The notes under the pieces: model-generated
Database searches by the model: none
What the model was told of the DNA's origin: nothing
What the model saw: only the letters and a program-made list of their open reading frames with translations
In this document: positions 5,809-9,855 of the stretch, piece after piece
Layout of the letters: each line of letters begins with the position of its first letter
How positions within the stretch are numbered: position 1 is the first letter of the stretch
Translations under genes and position numbers: made by a program
Assembly: GCA_030591195.1 (NCBI GenBank)
Contig: JAUVBO010000044.1
Coordinates: forward strand, 1-9,855
Length of the DNA stretch: 9,855 nucleotides
From: Pseudomonadota bacterium
GTDB taxonomy: Bacteria; Myxococcota; Polyangia; GCA-2747355; JACKDQ01
Direction of reading: 5' to 3'

Positions 5809-6831
5809 ATGAAGGTCTTTCGTTCCAGCACCACGGTCGAACCATCCCTCGCCAGCGGGCGGACCGCGGTCGCGATCGGCAACTTCGACGGAGTCCACAT
5901 CGGACACCAGGCGCTCTTCGCGCGGACGATCGAGCTGGCGCGGCAAGAGCGGATACCTGCCGTAGCCTTGACCTTCGACCCGCACCCCGCGCGGTATTTC
6001 AAGCCACACCTTGCGCCGCCGCTGATCACCTCCGAGCGACAGAAGCTCCGCCTGATGCAGGAGGTCGGGACGCGAGATGCTGGCCTGGATGCGGTGGTGA
6101 TCGAGCGCTTCGACCGCGACTTCGCCTCGCTGTCCGCCGAAGCCTTCGTCCGCCGAGTCCTCGTCCAGCGCCTCGGCGCGCGGCACGTGGTGACCGGAAG
6201 AGGCTTCGTCTTTGGGCGCCACCGCAGCGGCACCCGGGAGACTCTGGTGACCCTTGGTCGCGAGGCCGGCGACGAGCGGGGGTTCGAGTCCCACAGCGTA
6301 GATCTGGTCCGCGCCGGCGGGATCCCGATCTCGAGCACCAAGATCCGCGAGTTCGTCTTGATGGGGCGGATGCGCGGCGCCAAGGCGCTGCTCGGCCGTG
6401 AGTTCGGTGTCGCCGGCCAGGTGACCACCGGTGAAGGGCGCGGCCGCACGATCGACGTCCCGACCGCCAACCTGGAGCCGGAGACGGAGCTGCTGCCTGG
6501 GCGAGGCGTCTACGCCGGACGCGTGATCCTGCCTGGTGGGCGCCGCTACCCTGCGGTGATCAACTTCGGCACGGCTCCAACCGTGCGGAAGTCGACCCGG
6601 ATGATCATCGAGGCTCACCTGCTCGATTTCCCGCCGGAGGACCTGGTAGGCCAGCGAATCCGGGTGCTCTTCTGCCAGCGGCTGCGCGAGGAGCAGCGCT
6701 TCGCCTCGCTCGACGAGCTCGTCGCCGCGATCCAGCACGACATCGCCCGGGCCCGCGAGCTGCTCGACGCCGAGCACGTCGAAGAGGAGCACGACGACTA
6801 CGCCGACAACAACGGGGGAGGCGAAGGATGA
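5809..6831 (+). CDS. ribF: Bifunctional riboflavin kinase / FAD synthetase
   Basis: The enzyme phosphorylates riboflavin to FMN and adenylates FMN to FAD in the cytoplasm. The 340-residue length is slightly above the usual 300-320. The N-terminal nucleotidyltransferase domain shows GNFDGVHIGH (24-33), TFDPHP (55-60) and ISSTKIR (174-180). The C-terminal flavokinase domain shows GRTIDVPTANL (212-222), GVYAGRV (233-239), NFGTAPTV (252-259) and E268-A-H-L-L-D-F with the likely catalytic Glu. The loop usually written G-x-D/N-F-x-F-G is GRGFVFG (130-136), with Gly in place of the acidic or amide residue. The last roughly 20 residues (321-340) are an acidic, Gly/Asn-ending tail absent from typical homologues. 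ATG 5809 is preferred over the adjacent GTG 5806: AGAGG lies nine bases upstream, and RibF proteins typically begin M-K-V/I. The stop overlaps a following ATG, suggesting coupling to the TPR gene. Confidence 0.96.
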   Translation: MKVFRSSTTVEPSLASGRTAVAIGNFDGVHIGHQALFARTIELARQERIPAVALTFDPHPARYFKPHLAPPLITSERQKLRLMQEVGTRDAGLDAVVIERFDRDFASLSAEAFVRRVLVQRLGARHVVTGRGFVFGRHRSGTRETLVTLGREAGDERGFESHSVDLVRAGGIPISSTKIREFVLMGRMRGAKALLGREFGVAGQVTTGEGRGRTIDVPTANLEPETELLPGRGVYAGRVILPGGRRYPAVINFGTAPTVRKSTRMIIEAHLLDFPPEDLVGQRIRVLFCQRLREEQRFASLDELVAAIQHDIARARELLDAEHVEEEHDDYADNNGGGEG

Positions 6832-6866
6832 GCAGGCCGATCCGAGTGGAAGGAGCATCACAGTGA
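6828..6866 (+). other. 12-codon mini-ORF bridging ribF and the TPR gene
   Basis: ATG 6828 overlaps the ribF stop as ATGA and reads MSRPIRVEGASQ to a TGA at 6864-6866. That TGA in turn overlaps the GTG start of the TPR gene as GTGA. It may be a chance by-product of two close genes, or a re-initiation relay that couples their translation. It has no clear Shine-Dalgarno of its own beyond AAGG at 6824-6827, and nothing suggests a functional peptide. Confidence 0.25.
6850..6855 (+). promoter_or_regulatory. Strong Shine-Dalgarno deciding the TPR gene start
   Basis: AAGGAG sits seven bases before GTG 6863. No ATG in that frame is nearby, so this site supports a GTG start. Confidence 0.8.
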
Positions 6867-7390
6867 GCCAAGATGCCCCCGAGATCTTTAGCGCCGACGC
6901 AGCTGTCCCCTTCGACACCGCCACGGTGGGATCGATCTACCTCGACCAGGGCAAGCTCAACCAGGCGGAGCAGATCTTCCGCCGGGTGCTCGAGCGTCAC
7001 CCCGAGGATCGGCGCTGCCAGGCGGGGCTTGCCGAGATCGAGCGACGTCGCGAAGCAGACGGCGCAGCGGTGGTCGACACCGTGGAGGCGGAGGTGAGCC
7101 CCCGGGGCGGCGGCGGCACCATCGTCTGCCGCTTCAAGGTCAGTGATCGCGGGCTCGCCCGCGCGCGGATGGTCACCGGCGAGGACGGCCGCCTGACCCT
7201 CCGGCTGCTCGGCTTCCCGGCTGACCAGGACCCGACGCCGGTGGACACGCCCCTGGAGACCGAGAGCGGCGCGGTCGAGGTCAGCTCACCCGGCGGCGCG
7301 ACGCTGGCGGCGGTGGCGGTGGGGCTGCTCACGGTCAGCGGTGCCTTCGTCTCCATCGCCCACAGCAAGATCATCCAGCTCACGGGCTGA
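6863..7390 (+). CDS. Small TPR-containing protein, function unknown
   Basis: The product has 175 residues. Residues about 19-50 fit one tetratricopeptide repeat: G-x-x-Y-x-x-x-G-x-x-x-x-A (A35), F39, L43 and P47, followed by part of a second helical unit to residue 63. TPRs mediate protein-protein contacts. After a Gly-rich hinge (81-85) the rest looks beta-rich: TIVCRFKVSDRG and a hydrophobic end, LAAVAVGLLTVSGAFVSIAHSK (148-169). That end could be a buried sheet or, less likely, a membrane segment. The 'G-x-F-V-x-I-A-x-S' ending faintly resembles DUF4912-type domains, a guess only. There is no signal peptide, so it is probably cytoplasmic. It lies 31 bases after ribF and 62 before dapA and is likely co-transcribed with ribF. 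The function cannot be named. Confidence 0.8.
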   Translation: MSQDAPEIFSADAAVPFDTATVGSIYLDQGKLNQAEQIFRRVLERHPEDRRCQAGLAEIERRREADGAAVVDTVEAEVSPRGGGGTIVCRFKVSDRGLARARMVTGEDGRLTLRLLGFPADQDPTPVDTPLETESGAVEVSSPGGATLAAVAVGLLTVSGAFVSIAHSKIIQLTG

Positions 7391-7414
7391 CAGCTTTCTC
7401 CGCGCCCCCCCGTT

Positions 7415-7429
7415 GCGGTACATTACCGC
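7415..7429. promoter_or_regulatory. Inverted repeat in the dapA leader, possible operator or -10 region
   Basis: GCGGTA and TACCGC are perfect 6-base arms separated by CAT, 24 bases before the dapA start. The centre contains TACATT (7419-7424), a four-of-six match to a -10. No good -35 lies at normal spacing, and a run of seven C (7405-7411) precedes it. It might be a repressor site or a small hairpin in the dapA leader; no lysine riboswitch fits in 62 bases. Confidence 0.35.
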
Positions 7430-7452
7430 CCAACCGACCACAAGGAGCCCCC

Positions 7453-8331
7453 ATGTTCAGCGGAGCAATCACCGCATTGGTCACCCCGATGCGAGACGGC
7501 GAGGTCGACCCGGCCAAGCTGAAGGACCTCGTCGAGTGGCAGATCGCCGAGGGAATCGACGGGCTGGTGCCCTGCGGCACCACCGGCGAATCGGTCAACC
7601 TGACCCACGACGAGACGGCGCTGGTGATCCGCACCGTGGTCGAGCAAGCCAACAAGCGCGTGCCCGTGATCGCCGGCGCGGGGACCAACTCCACCGCCAA
7701 GGCGATCACGCTCAGCAAGCTCGCCGCCGAGTGCGGCGCCGACGCCCTGCTACACGTCACCGGTTACTACAACAAGCCGCCCCAGGCCGGCATCATCGCT
7801 CACTTCAAGGCCGTCAGCGAGGCGACCGAGCTGCCGATCGTGGTCTACAACGTCCCCGGCCGCACCGCCTCGGACATCGTCCCCGAGACCCTTGCCGAGC
7901 TGGCCAAGCTGCCCCGCATCGTGGCGGTCAAGGAGGCCACCGGCTCGCTGATCCGCGGCGGCGACGTGATCGCTGCCTGCCGCGACGAGGACTTCGTCGT
8001 CCTCTCCGGCGACGACTTCACCTGCGTGCCACTGACGTTGATGGGCGGCGCCGGGGTGATCTCGGTGGTCTCCAACCTGGCCCCCAAGGCGACCTCGCAG
8101 ATGATCGCCGCAGCACGCAAGGGCGACCTCGAGCAGGCCAGGCGCCTCCACTTCCAGCTGCTGCCGCTGATGAAGCTGCTGTTCATCGACGCCAACCCGA
8201 TTCCGGTCAAGGCAGCGGCGTCGCTGCTCGGCTTCACCGACAACGAAGTCCGGCTGCCCTTGCTGCCGCTGGGCGACGAGGGGATCGAGCTGCTTCGCGC
8301 CGAGCTGAAGCGCCAGGGCTTGCTCAAGTAA
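7453..8331 (+). CDS. dapA: 4-hydroxy-tetrahydrodipicolinate synthase
   Basis: DapA condenses pyruvate with aspartate semialdehyde, the first committed step to diaminopimelate and lysine. It is a cytoplasmic TIM barrel, normally a homotetramer. The 292-residue length is exactly typical. Key residues are present, one position earlier than E. coli numbering: GTTGES (42-47; T43, T44), the tyrosine of GYYNKP (Y106), Y132 in VVYNVPGRT with R137 for substrate carboxylate binding, and the Schiff-base lysine K160 in VAVKEATG. The start is fixed by AAGGAG (7442-7447), five bases before ATG 7453, and by the standard MFSGAITALVTP opening. dapB begins 10 bases after the stop, a clear operon. No truncation or odd residues were seen. 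Confidence 0.98.
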   Translation: MFSGAITALVTPMRDGEVDPAKLKDLVEWQIAEGIDGLVPCGTTGESVNLTHDETALVIRTVVEQANKRVPVIAGAGTNSTAKAITLSKLAAECGADALLHVTGYYNKPPQAGIIAHFKAVSEATELPIVVYNVPGRTASDIVPETLAELAKLPRIVAVKEATGSLIRGGDVIAACRDEDFVVLSGDDFTCVPLTLMGGAGVISVVSNLAPKATSQMIAAARKGDLEQARRLHFQLLPLMKLLFIDANPIPVKAAASLLGFTDNEVRLPLLPLGDEGIELLRAELKRQGLLK

Positions 8332-8341
8332 CGGGGGAGCG

Positions 8342-9151
8342 ATGATCAAGACAGCGGTGGTCGGCGCTGCCGGCCGGATGGGACGGATGTTAGTCCGGGA
8401 GGTCGCTGCGGCCGAGCAGCTCGAGCTGGTCGGCGCAGTCGAGGCATCCGGCGCGCCGTCGATCGGTCAGGATGCGGGTACGCTGGCGGGCCTCGGCCAC
8501 CTCGGCGTCGCGATCAGCGACGACCTGGCGCGGGTGGTCGCAGCGGCGGAGGTGGTGATCGAGTTCACCGCCCCCGAGGTCACCGCACGCGCGGCGGCCC
8601 TCTGCGCCGAGCATGCCACGGCGCTGGTCAGCGGCACGACGGCCCTCGGCGACGCCGAGCACGCGGCCCTCGAGCAGGCCGCCACCAAGGTCGCCGTGGT
8701 CTGGGCGCCGAACATGTCGGTCGGGGTCAACGTGCTGCTCCGGCTCGTCGCCGAGGCCACCCGGCTGCTCGGCAGCGGGTATGACATCGAGATCGTCGAG
8801 GCTCACCATCGCCAGAAGAAGGATGCCCCTTCCGGGACCGCCCGGCGGCTGGCCGAGGTGATCGTCGAGCAGACCGCCGAGGTCGGAGACCTCGACCAGC
8901 GCGCTCGCCACGGCCGGGAGGGACTGTGCGCCCGCGGCGCTGACGAGATCGGCATCCACGCCGTGCGCGGCGGCGACATCGTCGGTGAGCACACCGTGCT
9001 CTTCGCCACCGAGGGCGAGCGTGTCGAGCTCGGGCACCGCGCCTCGAGCCGGCAGACCTTCACCCGGGGCGGGGTTCGTGCCGCAGCCTGGGTCACCGAG
9101 CAACCGCCCGGGCTCTACGACATGCAACACGTCCTCGGCCTCGCGGGCTGA
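8342..9151 (+). CDS. dapB: 4-hydroxy-tetrahydrodipicolinate reductase
   Basis: DapB reduces the DapA product with NAD(P)H to tetrahydrodipicolinate, the next step towards diaminopimelate. The 269-residue length is typical. The Rossmann nucleotide-binding loop is GAAGRMG (8-14), GTT (98-100) lines the cofactor site, and APNMSVGVN (122-130) leads into the substrate domain. The signature EAHHRQKKDAPSGTA (153-167) holds the catalytic His155 and Lys159, equivalent to E. coli H159 and K163. GIHAVRGGDIVGEH (204-217) and the C-terminal G-L-Y-D-M-Q segment are standard. A GGGGGAG ribosome site at 8333-8339 lies in the 10-base gap after dapA, so the two are co-transcribed and consecutive in the pathway. 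Confidence 0.98.
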   Translation: MIKTAVVGAAGRMGRMLVREVAAAEQLELVGAVEASGAPSIGQDAGTLAGLGHLGVAISDDLARVVAAAEVVIEFTAPEVTARAAALCAEHATALVSGTTALGDAEHAALEQAATKVAVVWAPNMSVGVNVLLRLVAEATRLLGSGYDIEIVEAHHRQKKDAPSGTARRLAEVIVEQTAEVGDLDQRARHGREGLCARGADEIGIHAVRGGDIVGEHTVLFATEGERVELGHRASSRQTFTRGGVRAAAWVTEQPPGLYDMQHVLGLAG

Positions 9152-9197
9152 CCGCCCACCGGGGTCGACCAAGCGACGACCTAGGATCCTTGGCTCG

Positions 9198-9855
9198 ATG
9201 ACGGCTGACCGCTACGACCGCCTGCCCACCGAGCAGCCCAACCCCGAGCTCTCCCGGCTCGACCAGCTGGGGAACCTCGGCCTGGTCTCGGCGATCAACC
9301 GCGCCGACCGCGACGCCGTCGCCGCGGTGGGCCGGGCACGCCACGCCCTGTCGCGCGGCGTCGAGTTGGTGCGTGATGCCCTCGCCGCCGGGGGACGGTT
9401 GGTCTACGTCGGCGCGGGCACCAGCGGCCGGCTCGGCCTGCTCGACGCCGCCGAGTGTCCCCCGACCTTCAGCGTGTCGCCCGAGCGGGTGGTCGGCGTG
9501 CTCGCCGGAGGTGCCGAGGCGCTCGCGCGGGCGGTCGAAGGAGCCGAGGACAGCGCTGCCGGCGGCCGGGTGGCACTCGAGGCACTCGAGGTGGCGATCC
9601 CTGACCTGGTCTGCGGCATCAGCGCCAGCGGCGTGACCCCCTTCGTCCGCGGCGCCCTGACCCTCGCCCGCCGCCGGCGATGCGTCACCGCCCTGATCAC
9701 CTGCGCGCCCGCCGAGCTGGCCGACCCAGAGGGCCGCCTCGACCTGGTGATCACCCTCGACGTCGGACCGGAGCTGATCGCCGGCTCGACCCGGATGAAG
9801 GCCGGGCTGGCGACCAAGGCTGCCCTGCACACGCTCTCCACCGCGGCGATGGTGC
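9198..9855 (+). CDS. murQ: N-acetylmuramic acid 6-phosphate etherase, N-terminal part (cut by window edge)
   Basis: MurQ cleaves the lactyl ether of MurNAc-6-phosphate, giving GlcNAc-6-phosphate and D-lactate, in cytoplasmic peptidoglycan recycling. The window holds 219 codons of a family that averages about 300. Diagnostic motifs of this SIS-domain protein are TEQPNP (11-16), VGAGTSGRLGLLDAAECPPT (71-90) with active-site Glu86, EGAED (114-118) with the second conserved acid, GISASGVTPFV (140-150) and GSTRMKAG (196-203). Family members usually have Arg in ASGRTP where this has Val146, and TAxK where this has LATK (204-207); both are small departures. ATG 9198 gives the standard N-terminus; AGGA at 9183-9186 is a weak ribosome site 11 bases upstream. 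It lies 46 bases after dapB, possibly in the same operon. Confidence 0.95.
   Translation, partial: MTADRYDRLPTEQPNPELSRLDQLGNLGLVSAINRADRDAVAAVGRARHALSRGVELVRDALAAGGRLVYVGAGTSGRLGLLDAAECPPTFSVSPERVVGVLAGGAEALARAVEGAEDSAAGGRVALEALEVAIPDLVCGISASGVTPFVRGALTLARRRRCVTALITCAPAELADPEGRLDLVITLDVGPELIAGSTRMKAGLATKAALHTLSTAAMV

Noticed and set aside
5800..6924. 374-codon open frame on the minus strand opposite ribF
   Set aside because: RibF motifs on the plus strand are complete; the antisense product is charged low complexity without homology cues.
7341..8345. 334-codon alternative plus-strand frame covering dapA
   Set aside because: Arg-rich shadow of a gene with every DapA active-site residue intact.
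1..9855. CRISPR arrays, tRNA or rRNA genes, transposases or phage genes
   Set aside because: No regularly spaced repeats, cloverleaf-like segments, transposase motifs or integrase genes were seen on either strand.

Overview
This is a GC-rich bacterial window with densely packed genes, recurring GGAG-type ribosome binding sites and GTG starts. It contains a Gram-negative style lipoprotein and diaminopimelate synthesis genes. The overall look (GC-rich, TPR protein beside riboflavin and lysine genes, cysteine-rich lipoprotein ending its signal in LLGC) suggests a Myxococcota/deltaproteobacterial-type organism, but no ribosomal RNA or lineage marker confirms that.

Left block (about 1-5081). A fragment of a leftward gene seems to start at the very edge (1-72). 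It is followed by a rightward, probably co-transcribed set of three membrane proteins: a UbiA-family prenyltransferase (71-964) and two tandem, diverged paralogues (998-3082 and 3102-5081). The paralogues look like GT-C-type polytopic glycosyltransferases with large C-terminal non-membrane domains. The gaps are only 33 and 19 bases. A reasonable inference is a lipid-carrier-dependent envelope glycosylation module in which the UbiA protein makes or modifies a polyprenyl substrate. Neither the donor nor the acceptor can be read from the sequence.

Middle (5082-5808). A small leftward cysteine-rich lipoprotein gene (5082-5459) ends exactly where the second glycosyltransferase-like gene ends, with no bases between the two stop codons. 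It has a near-consensus sigma-70 promoter about 150 bases upstream. Its leader has two hairpins, one of which covers the apparent Shine-Dalgarno sequence. The promoter lies in a short AT-rich island and its -10 overlaps a possible rightward -10. Between the island and the next gene is a GCCCT pentanucleotide tandem repeat.

Right block (5809-9855). All genes are rightward: ribF (riboflavin kinase/FAD synthetase), a small TPR protein of unknown function that looks translationally coupled to it, dapA and dapB (consecutive steps to diaminopimelate and lysine), and the first 219 codons of murQ (MurNAc-6-phosphate etherase), cut by the window edge. dapA, dapB and murQ share a peptidoglycan theme: precursor synthesis followed by wall recycling.

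The right block is ordinary housekeeping. The parts that merit attention are the UbiA plus paired membrane glycosyltransferase-like cassette and the structured leader and promoter of the cysteine-rich lipoprotein.
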